Part shown: positions 33,899-45,079 of the stretch, piece by piece
Layout: each line of letters begins with the position of its first letter
How positions within the stretch are numbered: the first letter of the stretch is position 1
DNA from: Eremomyces bilateralis CBS 781.70
Taxonomy: Eukaryota > Ascomycota > Dothideomycetes > Eremomycetales > Eremomycetaceae
DNA length: 64,000 bases
NCBI RefSeq assembly: GCF_010015585.1
Contig: NW_022985072.1
Coordinates: forward strand, 219,662-283,661
Direction of reading: 5' to 3'
Notes under the pieces: model-generated
Seen by the model: only the letters and a program-made list of their open reading frames with translations
Told to the model about the DNA's origin: nothing
Databases searched by the model: none
Translations under genes and position numbers: made by a program

Positions 33899-34960
33899 AT
33901 GGAGACATACGCGCAGTATCAACAACCACACCACAACGCCCATCCACCCGCCCACATCCAAGCCGCATACAACACTTCACCGTCCGGAACCGGAGGAGGG
34001 ATCACCTCTCCAAACCAGCAAAACCAGATGCATCCTCCACCGTCACAGACCTCGCCGATCCTGCAATCACAAGGGAATGCATATCCGCCGCAAGGCGGGC
34101 CGAACGCAGGAGGACACCCCACTCAACAAATGGGGTATTCACAGCCAGGATATGGGGTGCCGGGTCCCATGCATAGCCAGTATGGACAGTCAACTTCACA
34201 GCATGCTGCCATGGCCCTGGCCGCGGCATCAGGGCAACCCGTGCCGTATTATATGCCCGGGCAAATGCCCATGAGCCAAGACCCGAGCGCATCTCCTCGC
34301 ATGCAGGCTCCGGGCAAAGTCGACGGACGGAATCCTCGATCACCGCCGCAAGGTCCCCAAGGCGGACTTCCGTCGCAGGTTCCCATGCCTCAGCAATCGC
34401 GACGCATGAGCCAGCAGATCAGCAGCCCTGCGCTGCAACATCCCCAGCCAACCCTGAGCCATGTCAGCCGGCCCCCAGGGGCCCCGCAGATGGCCCAGCA
34501 GGCTCCCGCCCAGCAACAGTCGCCGGAGATGGTCGCCGGCGCGGCCGAAGAATCGCCCCTCTACGTCAACGCGAAGCAATTCCACCGCATCCTCAAGCGG
34601 CGGATAGCGCGGCAGAAGCTCGAGGAAGCCCTCCGCCTCACCTCCAAAGGCCGCAAGCCGTACCTGCACGAGTCGCGCCACAACCACGCCATGCGGCGGC
34701 CGCGCGGACCGGGCGGACGGTTCCTCACGGCGGACGAGGTGGCGGCGCTGGAGCGGAAGGCGGCGGGCGAGGGGGACGACACGGAGGTCAAGGAGGAGCC
34801 GCCGGCGAAGGCATCTGGGTCAAAGCGCAAGGCCGGTGCAGCTCCCTCTAAGTCCACCCCGTCCAAGAAGAGCAAGACTGAGTCTGGCACAGTGCAGCGA
34901 ACCGTCGAGAGCGAGGAGGACGAGGAGGATGACGAGGACGATGCGGATGACGATGGATAG
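33899..34960 (+). CDS. hapB: CCAAT-binding complex subunit B (HAP2/NF-YA homologue)
   Basis: Sequence-specific subunit of the heterotrimeric CCAAT-binding complex (HapB/C/E), a global activator and, with HapX, the iron regulator of filamentous fungi. A single exon encodes 353 aa. Residues 1-215 are Gln/Pro-rich and disordered. The NF-YA core (about 219-280) has both halves: the A1 subunit-association helix [17 protein letters not shown] and the A2 DNA-binding part [20 protein letters not shown]. The C-terminal 70 residues contain basic nuclear-import-like patches (SKRKAG, SKKSK) and end in an acidic Glu/Asp run. The ATG at 33899 is the first ATG after 33,067. It converges with the mannosidase gene. 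Confidence 0.96.
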   Translation: METYAQYQQPHHNAHPPAHIQAAYNTSPSGTGGGITSPNQQNQMHPPPSQTSPILQSQGNAYPPQGGPNAGGHPTQQMGYSQPGYGVPGPMHSQYGQSTSQHAAMALAAASGQPVPYYMPGQMPMSQDPSASPRMQAPGKVDGRNPRSPPQGPQGGLPSQVPMPQQSRRMSQQISSPALQHPQPTLSHVSRPPGAPQMAQQAPAQQQSPEMVAGAAEESPLYVNAKQFHRILKRRIARQKLEEALRLTSKGRKPYLHESRHNHAMRRPRGPGGRFLTADEVAALERKAAGEGDDTEVKEEPPAKASGSKRKAGAAPSKSTPSKKSKTESGTVQRTVESEEDEEDDEDDADDDG

Positions 34961-35300
34961 AGAGCGAGTGAGAGACTGGCGATATTTTCAGACATTCATC
35001 ACCGCCCCGTCCCATCTATCGGATTTCACTTCGGTCCGTGAGGCGGGTCTCTCACGGGTCGCTGTTGCTATTTGATTTCCCCATCCCCATGCCTCATCCT
35101 TTTCTGTTAACGAGCCATGACACGTTTGTTGCTGTTTCCCACACCACCAAGCGAGTATTCACGATTTTCTACATCAAAGCTATTTGATGCCTTTGTAGTT
35201 TGTACACAGCGATTCCCATGCAACAACCAAACCTTGTAATTCATGCTTTGCTGTTCTGCTCGATTTTTTGCTGCGCGGAGATGTCGATGTCGATAAGATG

Positions 35301-35334
35301 AGAAGAAGAAGAAGAAGAAGAAGAAGAAGAAGAG
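35301..35334 (+). repeat. (AGA)n microsatellite
   Basis: About 11 uninterrupted AGA units, downstream of hapB. Confidence 0.9.
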
Positions 35335-36062
35335 GCGAGACGGGTTTATTCGTATCCCTCTCTCTCCTTCTCTCCCTCATCCCACTCTCGCTCTCCTTGA
35401 TTTTACAACCCTCGCTTTTCCCTTCCATTGCATTTCATTCCCTCCCATCGATCCCGATTTTCTTTACCAGCGACATCACCACTTTGCACAGACTTGCGGC
35501 ATGACGGGAAAGGGAAGGAAAGGAAAACTTGGGAATTCGGCTTACATAACCACCACCACATGAACCATTTAGAAGGAAAGGGGGGGAGGGGTTCCGTCGC
35601 CGGAAGAGAGAGAGGGATGGGAGGAGAGAGGGAGATATTGAAGTAAACGAGAAACAGAAAATATCGATACTCGGAATTTATAACGTTGAGAAACTTTGTT
35701 CTATGATTTGTGGCTTGGTTCCGTGCATGATCTGATGGATGCTTTCGCGGTGGGGAGGCGACGATGGATAGCTGATCGGCTGTACGAGTCATCATATGGC
35801 ATGCATGATCGGTCGGAGTAAAGGAAGGACGGGTAGTGGAACGATACGATTGAAGGGCGGCGATCAGGGGGAACACCGCATTCCTTACTCCATCCCAACC
35901 AGCCAATCTCTCTTGGACAGGCTCCTCCGACCTATCCGCAATCCCCTTTCCCCTCCACCGTATTCTCACTCCCCTCCCCTTTTTCCCCCGCTCTCCCCAT
36001 TCCACTTCTTCCTGTTCCATCAGCTTTCGTGCATGACGATGGTTTCGTTCTGGGTTTCGGGT

Positions 36063-36099
36063 GGGCTCGGGGGCGGGAGGGAGGGAGGGAGGGAGGGAG
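36063..36099 (+). repeat. (GGGA)n microsatellite with G-quadruplex potential
   Basis: Six or more runs of three or more G separated by 1-3 nt, the last part a clean GGGA repeat. It meets the standard G3+N1-7 quadruplex pattern on the + strand. Confidence 0.8.
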
Positions 36100-36423
36100 A
36101 GAAAGTACCGCAGAGTATGGTCGGGTCGGGTCTGCTGCTCAGGTTCAGGTTGATCGGGGCGGATGGACGGGTACTGTGGATAGGAAGCGGGGAGCGTTGA
36201 TTTGAGCACGGGATTCGGAATGATGGCATGTGGGGTTGGGTATACTTTGTGGATAGTTCATCGTCGCTAGGGAACGTTGACGATAAGATTCTCATAACGA
36301 CGCTAGGGGCTAACAATACTTTAGGTTCAAACTCCTCATAGGTTCATAGACATACCACCCCACCTCACCGCGTCAATCCTCATCTTCATCATATCATCAT
36401 CAATTCAAACAATCCTCCCTCCC

Positions 36424-39400
36424 CTACTCCCCCTCCAACAACAACCGATACGTCGCCACTTCAAACGCCCGCAACTCAACCCTCACTCTCCCCTCTTCCA
36501 CTTCCACCTCCTCACCCTCATCCTCCAACAAATTCGTCTTCCACGCCCTTCCCACCGGCACCGCCCCCAATCGCAACCACCCCCTCGCCCGCCCCCCCAG
36601 CGCATCATACACCCTCACAATAACGTTCCGCCCGTGCCGCGTCGGCAGCTCGCCGCGTGAGACGTCCGCATCGTCTTCACCGCGCTTGATGGTGTCGATG
36701 AAGAGGTTGGGGGAGCCGGTGATGCGGAAGGAGGAGAGGAGAGAGGCGATGGAGGAGGGGGAGGAGTGGTAGGTGGGTTGGAGGGGGTTGTTGAAGGCGT
36801 AGCCGGCGCGGACGGTGTGGTGGGAGAGGGGGCCGGCGTGCGGCATGATGGCGTACCGGATGCGGTGGTGGCCTGGGTGGGTTAGTAAGGCTCTCTTGTA
36901 TTTAGGGTTGTGATGGATTTCAACTATGATGTGTAGGGTTGGGGGAGGGAAGGGACATACCCATATCAGCGTTCGCATCTGGCGCTTTCGGGGCGCGTAA
37001 CAGCGACAACCGCATCACGTTCCCGACCGTCGCGAACCCGTATTTCGAATCATTGAGAATCGACACGCCATATCCGGCCTCAGAGAGATCCGCCCATCGG
37101 TGACAGCACACCTCGAACTTCGCCATGTCCCAGGTAGTGTTGTAGTGCGTCGGACGTCTCGCGATACCGAACTGCGTCTCATATGACGCCTCGGTGTTCA
37201 AGACGTCGACAGGGAACTCCACCTTCAAGAACTTCTTGTCCTCGTACCACTTGACCTCGCTTTCCATCTCGACGAGGTCCATGCCGTGACCGGTCACGCT
37301 GTTCAGGCTGATGGTCGTCTTCACCCAGGACGAGTCGCTGATCTTGGTCTCGACCACAAGGCTGACTCGGTGGGGGTCCGACTCAGAGATGTAGGACGTG
37401 GTGGGTTTCAACTCCGTGCGGGAGTCGAGGTGGTAGACTTCGACGTCCCAGGCTTGCCAGTATAGGGGCTTGTCGTCGAATAGGACGAGTTGGTTCGCTT
37501 TCTGTCCCGGCGGGATGACTTCTCGCTCGGCGTATTTGTCATAGAGCGACACGATCACGCCGTCCGTGACCTTCACTTCGAACCGGTGGTTGGCAAGGAG
37601 GTAGCTGCCATCCGCACACTGGGCGATTGTTGGACGATGATAGGACTGGTGTCCAAGAGGGTTAGTAGGGGCGGTCAGATAACAGTCTGTAGCGGACTCG
37701 AACGGCTCGGCGAGGTGGTATTCCGAATCAACGGCCGATACCGGCTCGCGCCACTGATCTCTACTAGGTGATTTCACAATTTCGGTTCTCTCCCAAGGCA
37801 AGGTATTCAAATAGACGAGCTTGGATCCGGGCTGCTTCTCAGATGTGAATTCAAGTTCCGACAATGCTTCAGCCAAGAGGCGTTGGCCGGTCTTGAATAC
37901 TTTGGCATATAGCTACAGCAGCGTCAGTGAGGTGTTTGCAAAATCGTTTCGTGATCGACTTACTTTGTCTGAATCGTCATAGCACATCTCGATCGAGCTT
38001 CCCGGAAGACAGTCATGGAACTGACAAAGCAACACGCTCTCCCACATCCGGTCCAAATCCTTCTTCGGATACCGATATCCGGACCGCGTCGTATTCTTCA
38101 CCAAATCCTTAATACTGGCCAAGGTCGCGAAGTACTCGATATCCCTCAAGAGGACCTCAGCCTGTCTGTTATTCTTCTTGTTGTTCGCCTGCGTCGTGTA
38201 CGTGCCTCGATGCAGTTCGAAGTACAGCTCACCGTACCAGGTGACGTACTTCGTACCGTTTTCGGCCTTCTTCTCCAGCTTGGCGAAGAAGTCGTCGACG
38301 GAGTCGCCCAGCTTGACGCGTGGTAGAAGGCCGACGGTGTCGCTGATTCCACGGCAACGACGCAGCTTTTCGATGTGCTCGAACGTTGGGCCACCGCCTC
38401 CGTCACCCTTGCCGAAGATCAGTAATGAGGTTGCGTCCTGGTCCATGGATTTGTGTTGGGTGACGCTTCGCTTGACGTCGCCGAAATGCGCCTCGGCGGT
38501 GTAGGTCTCCGCAGGAGTCATGTGGCACAGCACCTGGCTGCCGTCCAGCGCCACCCAATTGAAGGTCGTGTGAGGGAAGTTGTTGATATTGTTCCAGCTG
38601 AGCTTCTGGGTGAAGAATCGTGACATTCCCGCCAGACGGCAGAGTTGAGGGAGTTGTGAGGAATACCCGAACGTATCAGGTAGCCAGAAAGTCGTGCTTC
38701 GTTGGCCGAATCGACTCTCGAAGAAACGCTGGCCATAGAGGAATTGCCGGACTAACGACTCTCCGCTAGGGAGGTTGGTGTCGTGTTCGACCCAGCTTCC
38801 GCCAATGGGCTGGAATTTGCCTTCTTTGACTTTGGCCTTCACCCTGTCCCAGAGCGACGGGTAATATTTCTCCAGCCATTGATACTGCTGTGCTTGCGAG
38901 CAGCAGAACCTCAATTCCGGGTACCGATCCATCAAGTCGCATTGGTTTGACCATGAACGTGCAACCTTGCGCTTGGTCTCCGCCCACGGCCAGAGCCAAC
39001 AGGTATCGATATGACAATGCCCTACGGCCGTAATGAGAGCCTCTTGGTCGGTCTCATAGACTTTCTCGGAGTCGACGTTGATGCCGATGTATTTCTGGGC
39101 AACTTCACGGCACGCTTTGATTGATTCTTTGCTACCTCCGCCGGCAATGAAGGTGTCCATGATTTCGTTGCATACCTCCGAAGCTCTATGTGACTCCCAG
39201 GAATCGCCGGGGAATTCCCGTGCGGCGTCTAAGGGTTGTCAATAGTCTGATTAGATAAGGGGGCAAAAATATACACACCTCCGATGATCCAGAAGTCCAC
39301 ATACAAGGCTCGAGCATCCAGATTGACTGCGACGATGTCTGCTGTGTTCAGCTGGAAATACTTCTCTGGGTTCGGCGGCTGGATCGAATCGCCTCCCCCA

Positions 39401-40064
39401 TTGCCGAACATCCCATTGCACGCCATCTCGATGTAGAACAGATGTTCCGTCCCATCTCTAAAGGAGTCTGGAAGGATCCACTCAGTCCGCTCACCACCGC
39501 CTGTAAGGCCGTGGACCGGATCGCCATGTTCCGTCCAGATGAGACCCTCGTTGTTCGCATCCCAATGGAACTCAAGGTGCTCTTTCTCGCGAAGGTTTGC
39601 CGGAACCGTCAATTGGATCTTGAACCAAAACGTTGCCCAGCTAGGGCCGTATATATCGCCCTTCCTGGCCGGTCGGAACTCGTGGGAAGTCGCGTCTTTA
39701 AAGGTTGGTCGTTCGAGGTTGGGAGGACCGTAGACGCTTAGTTTGACGGAGTCGTCACCAGAGGCACGACCTTCGTATAGTTTCCTTGTTGAACATACAT
39801 GAGCTAGGTGCAACATTGGAGAAGAATGATTCAAAAGGACTGTACCCGATCAGGTTCTGGGACTCGTATTGTCCCTTGCTCGTGAATTGCTTGAGTCTAT
39901 CACGATAAATGTTGCCGATCTATTGTGCAATTAGCTTCACCACCATCAAGCTCCACTACCAGCTCGGCTGATGGTGACGGTACCTTCTTGCCAACGGGAC
40001 CGGCAGCAAGCCGCGGAAGGCTTGACGAAGCAGCATCCATAGTCCTTCGCTGATCCCCGCCCAT
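36424..40064 (-). CDS. ams1: Vacuolar/cytosolic alpha-mannosidase (GH38, Ams1 type)
   Basis: Hydrolyses free oligomannosides released during glycoprotein turnover; the yeast orthologue reaches the vacuole by the Cvt/selective autophagy route. Exons on the complement: 40064-39984, 39919-39846, 39784-39279, 39228-37964, 37912-36961 and 36872-36424, giving 1,108 aa (yeast Ams1 is 1,083). There is no signal peptide, as expected for this route. The GH38 catalytic domain has the metal-binding HCHIDTCWLWPW (about residues 291-302) and the nucleophile Asp in FWLPDTFGYSSQLP (about Asp405). HDTNLPSGESLVRQFLYG and WNNINNFPHTTFNW are further GH38 signatures. The C-terminal domain carries HHRIRYAIMPHAG. 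All five introns are 50-88 nt with GT-AG ends. Confidence 0.94.
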
Positions 40065-41321
40065 TGTGAATCCGAGTATTATGAATAAAAGGGAAAAGTA
40101 GGGGTTGTGAAGAGAGAGGATGGAGGGTCATATACTCAAGCTTAAGAGCTCACGAGGGGTTGGAGGTGGTGATACGGTTATACATGTGTACCTGCGTGAG
40201 GAGCAGCAACCAGCCACGCCAAACCCCAGCAACACAAGCAACAGAAGCAACACAGCTGACCGCAGCGTGCAATCAGGACCAGCCGGATGACTTCAACGGT
40301 TCAACCCCATGATGAGGAAACTGCGGGGTCACCAACTAATTAAGGGCACTAATGGCTAGGGACGTGACCCATAACCATTAGCTAGCTAGAGGAGCTGACT
40401 CCGGAATATTGTAATTATTCTCATTTCTGCAATAATTCTCGGGCCTAAGTACCAGTATGGATACCTTCTCTTATGCCTCCTTCAGCATCTTCATCCACAA
40501 TCACTACCACCAGCAAGGTACTTAGAATGAACACCTTGCTTGTATAATTAGCCACCACCTGCTTCAATAGCCGTATAGTATGGCTTTCGTACCAAAAGCG
40601 AAAAGGAACTAGGCAAGTAGCTTCCGTACAGAACCCTCATTCTCAGAACCTATTCTCGAACAACCCATTCTCGCAGAACCCTTCTCACAAAGCCTTAATT
40701 AGCATCATTTGGCATTGGCTTTTCCTCGGAGTTTGAATTCTATGCGCAAAAATTTAGACAACACATATTTCAAGACCTTCCGAACATGAGTGCCCATAAC
40801 TAAGAAGAAGAGCTAAGTTAGGATTCCTTATCTGTCACAGTCTTTTGTTGAAACCAGATATACGAGCCAGAGAGCATTATTGACAAGTTGGGCCTTCGTG
40901 AGAACCCCAAAATGGAAGTCGAACTGATGTCTACCCCTCAAAGTTTCGTGACGCGGAACCATGTGTCCGTCGAAATGGATACCGCCCTTGTAGAGCTTCA
41001 TCTTGTCGATGGCAAGGATGCAGCCGGCGAGCTTATAAGTGTATCTTTCATGCGCAGAAAAGGGTTCGTTGTCACCGGCCAATCATAAGATGGAGGGTTC
41101 AACTTGGCAAGGCTCACCAGCGCAGACTTGGCTCTCGTCCAGCCAACCAGTGGTGAACATGGCATGCAGCAACGACTGGAAGGCATCGAGATTCAGCCTT
41201 GCTCAGCGTTATATAAAGCTAAATCTCATCCTCAGCCGAACGCCGCATTCCTATCTTCTCAGCTTCACCTCCTTCGTTGTATCAAATATCCTCTATCCTT
41301 CAGAGGTGAAAGCACCAAACG
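40065..41321. other. Intergenic, AT-richer accessory flank
   Basis: No gene seen. The sequence becomes visibly richer in A and T than the gene-bearing parts (runs such as CTAATTAAG and AATAATTC). Confidence 0.5.
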
Positions 41322-44149
41322 ATGGCATCCGGTTGGGGAACGTCCCGGGGCCGAGGAAATTATTCCCATGACAGTCCTTATTTAGAGCGGCATGGATCTT
41401 GGGATGAGCATGGCGTCAACTTTGAAGGTATTGAGGAGACAATAGAAATAGAGTGCGAGGATGAGAGTGAAGAGGATGAGAGTGAAGAGGGTGAGAGTGG
41501 AGAGATTGATGGAAGTGAAAGCCTATCCCACACAAGAGCAGACACTATCCCAACCACATACAGAAGATTCCGATCGCGGACTCCATCGTGGTCTCGACTC
41601 GTACCTTCAGTACGGGTAAGGAATCGCGAAGAGACAGCTCAAGACGACCGCAAAAGACTGACATCGAACTTGTCTCTACCATGGCCTCCAAATTTGTCTG
41701 TGAAAGGGACTGAAAAGGCGAAGGCGGATGGTATGTCAGAGCTCGCTCTTCACAGTGGGAGCGAGAGTCACATAGACGAAGAGCATACGATGGCCGCCTT
41801 TCGAGTAAATCTGTCACCACTTCGAGAGTATCTGGCAGTGGAAGGAATCGAGAGTGTTGAAGAGCTACTGGAAACGTTGACTTTCACAGTATCCCAGCAC
41901 GGTGATTGCATTGCTTTAGAATGTCGTGAGTACATCCAACACACCTGGGGTAAATTCGGCGACTTTCTTGCTCGCCCCTTCTTTGACTGCGTTCTTTCGG
42001 GCTCTTCAAATTTTGAAATATTCACCGAGGACGACTTCCCCGGTAAGAATCGCTTCTCACGTGCCCTACTTCTGGGCTTATGGGTCCATCCAGGGTAGAT
42101 GAATTTGATGGCTTGATGCGTTTGATGATAATCACCCGGGGTCGTTGGGGATATGCTTCAAAGCCGTCAGTTTCGTCCACCTAGATGGTCTCATACGTTA
42201 ATAAATCACTTTGGGGATTGGCTAAACTGTACTATAGTGACCATTTTCATATCTAAGGATTTAGCCACCGGTACCACAAACGCCAAGGTGGAAGTGATTG
42301 GCCACTCATCATTCCTCACCAAAATCGGAGATATTCTCAGCTGGATCAGTTCGACGATGACCATTTCAACCCAAGGTAGCTATATCTATACCACTGCCTC
42401 TACCCAAAAGGATGCGATGTCCGATTGGTTGTATGTTTCACCATTCACCATACCATCAGAACCTCTGGGTAGTAAAGGGCCCCCTCCGGATCGATGCTGG
42501 TCCAAGGCCCTTAATAGAACCATAATCGCACACGGCTTTCCTGTTCCGGCTCGAGATCGCTTTGCCAAAGGGCTCGAAATCGCATTTGACGCACTGTTGG
42601 GGATTTGTGGAATTGAGAATGCACTTCTTCGAGAGGGCTATATTATATTCGTTGGCCTAAGCACACTACTCGTGCCTACGCGAATTCTGGAAGCCGGTTC
42701 TGTGCAGTGGCATCTTATTACTGCCCCTGGCCCTGAACTCATGAGGATATTTGACGGCCTCCAAGAGAAGATCTCCTTATTCGTAGCTCTTGGTTTCAAT
42801 CCCAATCCTGATGATCAAGCAATGGCTGAATCTGAAATCTCATTACTTAAAGATGACCTGAGAAAACGCCGTCATTTTTTGGGCTGGACCTCTGAGGTTC
42901 AAATCGTTATAGGAACAAGAGAAGCACGATATCCGTTTCAGGGCTACACTGGAACGAAAGAAAAGGCAACAAGCAAAATCGCGGACACTGATACATTCTC
43001 TGCAGGGATTCCTGGGAAAGGGTTTTCTCGGTTTCCCTTGCCAGGAGCTATAAGCTCAGGTCGAATCGAATGGGACGATTTCCTCTAGCTAACCGAGAAG
43101 CTAGATATGACGAAGAACTGGATAATCATCGTGGTGACCAGATATTGCTGTACGACCCGGAAGAAAAGAGGGGCTGGCTTGTCCCATACCACAGCGTTCT
43201 ATTGCACATGGTGCTTCATCGAGCATTCCTTAACCGGCGTCTCAGGCCAGAGAGTAGAGACATTCCCTATGCAGCTAGCTATGATGGAGAAGAAAGCGCC
43301 ATGAAAGTCCTCGGTACTCAACGTACGGTATCTCTCCTTCCCGGACAAGAAGACGGCCGACGGGAGAACCAGTCCGCGTTCGAAGATTACACGCTGGGCG
43401 ATTCAGTCAGACAGATGATCTACCGGATATATAACGTCCATCCAACCCCTTCCATAACCAAGTTTGGGGCGAAGGAGACCCTACTTGGATACGAATTCCT
43501 CGACCTCATCAAAGGAAATTACCGCATGAAACAGGACTCCATCCCTTCCCACGGAGGTTGGTCGGTGCTCACTCGAGATGTCCCCGTCGTCCTTTTCTGC
43601 TCAGGCCTGGGCGATGTCCTCCGACCAGTAAACAGTGGACACCAGTTGTGTCCCAGATGGAAAACCCTCCCGATGGGTGCGTATTTGCTCGGCGCACCAC
43701 GGAGCGGCTTGCGATCTCTCGCAAAGAGCAATGGAAGCGGTAACGAAAGACAACATCTGGTCCAAGGCTATGTGTGGTGCAGTTCGACCGATGGGATGGA
43801 ACACTCCTGTACCTCAGAGGAAACTGGTTGCAACCAGTCCCTCTCAAAAATCCGGAAGGCTCGATGGGTGGCGGACGACGAAGCGGTGAATGAAGACTCC
43901 ATGTCATCGGAACCGAGAGGAGCAGTTGTTTTCGGGGATGCCAAGTGTTTGTCAAAGGTTCTTAGCAACGTGAATACAAGGTTGGCGCTGACATCGGCTC
44001 GAGAAACTATGGAGATCGAAGTGAGTTCAGTGGGCGATGGTCAGGCCAGTCTACAAACGAAGCTTGTTCGTGATCATGAACAGGCCGGGCGATACGTTAT
44101 ATCCCCCCAGGTTCTTGAAGAAAGGGGAATAACCAACGGCCTTGCCTAA
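41322..44149 (+). pseudogene. Broken gene of a fungal-specific orphan family
   Basis: Three consecutive frames together resemble one long protein of a family of hypothetical proteins common in filamentous fungi: 41322-about 42096, about 42098-42180 then 42153-43088, and 43070-44149. Family-like blocks run in order: an acidic N-terminus, CIALECREYIQHTWG, IFTEDDFPG, LMRLMIITRGRWGYASKP, NHFGDWL, VIGHSSFLTKIGDILSW, WLYVSPFTIPSEP, IIAHGFPVPARD, LSTLLVPTR with SVQWHLI, RHFLGWTSEVQIVIGT, RGWLVPYHSVLLHM and GAVVFGD. The frame changes near 42097, between 42153 and 42182, and between 43052 and 43088. The last two intervals are too small for an intron. A splice-like GTAAGA...CCAG pair spans 42042-42097 but gives a stop at once. 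I read it as a decayed gene; sequencing error is possible but other genes here are intact. Function unknown. Confidence 0.6.
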
Positions 44150-45079
44150 TATAACGTGCTTGCTGTTTAGGTAGAAGATGGTCTTTGTAGGAGTTTAATA
44201 TCGATGTATTCTCTCTGAACAACTCTACTCTGCCGCCACAAATTTTGAGTGATATAGCACAAATGCGAAGGAAATGAAATGTAACTAGTGGAACCATGAC
44301 AACCGAAATGTAGAGTGACAGTATCCCAAACAAACAAGCAGTGATTCGATGCCCCTAAACCAGCAACAGCACTGATAATCACCAGATTCCTCTCCCTCAA
44401 CTTCATATCCCCAGATTTTCAAACCATTCTCAGCGGGAAACTGAAGAGTGGCCCGATGGTAGTAGTTGCATTAACACTGCACCGAAATGCGCCACCTATA
44501 CACTGCCAGTACTAGCTGGAAAAATCGGCGTCCACCGGAGGACACCTCCAATACATCCCAATGTGGGTGGGGGGCAAGTTTTGAGGATGGGAGGACACCG
44601 TTACACCTAGGGCCTGCGGAGCTCATAGATTTTGCTGGTTGGCCTTTTGGTTTTGGTTGATGGGGTTTTGGGAGTAGTCGGCTACGATTTGGGACCTGGA
44701 AAGGCTGGATATCGGGCGGTAGGGGAGAGCAAGGGGAAGGGGATACTGAGAGGTACTTCAGGGACATTGCGAGGTACATAAAGTGGTAGGAAGGGTGAAT
44801 TCGCGGTGGCAATTCCTATTAGTAGGAGGCCATGAGTTCAAGTCCAAGACGCGCCTTTTATTTTCCTTTTCTTCGCTTCTCAGTCAGCTAAGAACTCCTA
44901 TAGCAAAGCCAAGTTCTATATAGTTAACGTAAAACGCTTAGTAGATCTTACAGCCGCCCAAGTAATGCTCGCTCAATTTGGCTCAATCAATTTGGCTCGC
45001 TTCTACATTGTTGATCAATTTCTTCGGTCCATAGGACATTACAGCCAGCATCCTCCTCTCTTCCTAGTAGCACCCCTGT
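44150..45079. other. Intergenic accessory flank
   Basis: No gene seen. A string at 44830-44856 resembles the 3' half of a tRNA (GAGTTCAAGTCC followed by a T run) but does not fold. It closes the AT-richer accessory stretch. Confidence 0.5.

Larger units (their letters stand above)
34961..36423. other. Convergent intergenic region with simple repeats
   Basis: Lies between hapB and the mannosidase 3' ends. It contains an AGA microsatellite and a GGGA microsatellite. A 268-codon minus-strand frame (35403-36209) is low complexity and not accepted as a gene. Confidence 0.6.

Noticed and set aside
35403-36209. 268-codon open frame on the minus strand between hapB and the mannosidase
   Set aside because: Low complexity, spans a GGGA microsatellite, no recognisable domain, and both neighbours end here.
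42042-42097. Intron explanation for the first frame break of the orphan gene
   Set aside because: The GTAAGA...CCAG pair joins phase 1 to a stop codon, while reading through and shifting one base continues the family-like protein.
44830-44856. tRNA 3'-end-like string with TTCAAGTCC and a following T run
   Set aside because: T stem does not pair and no matching acceptor strand or A box lies upstream.
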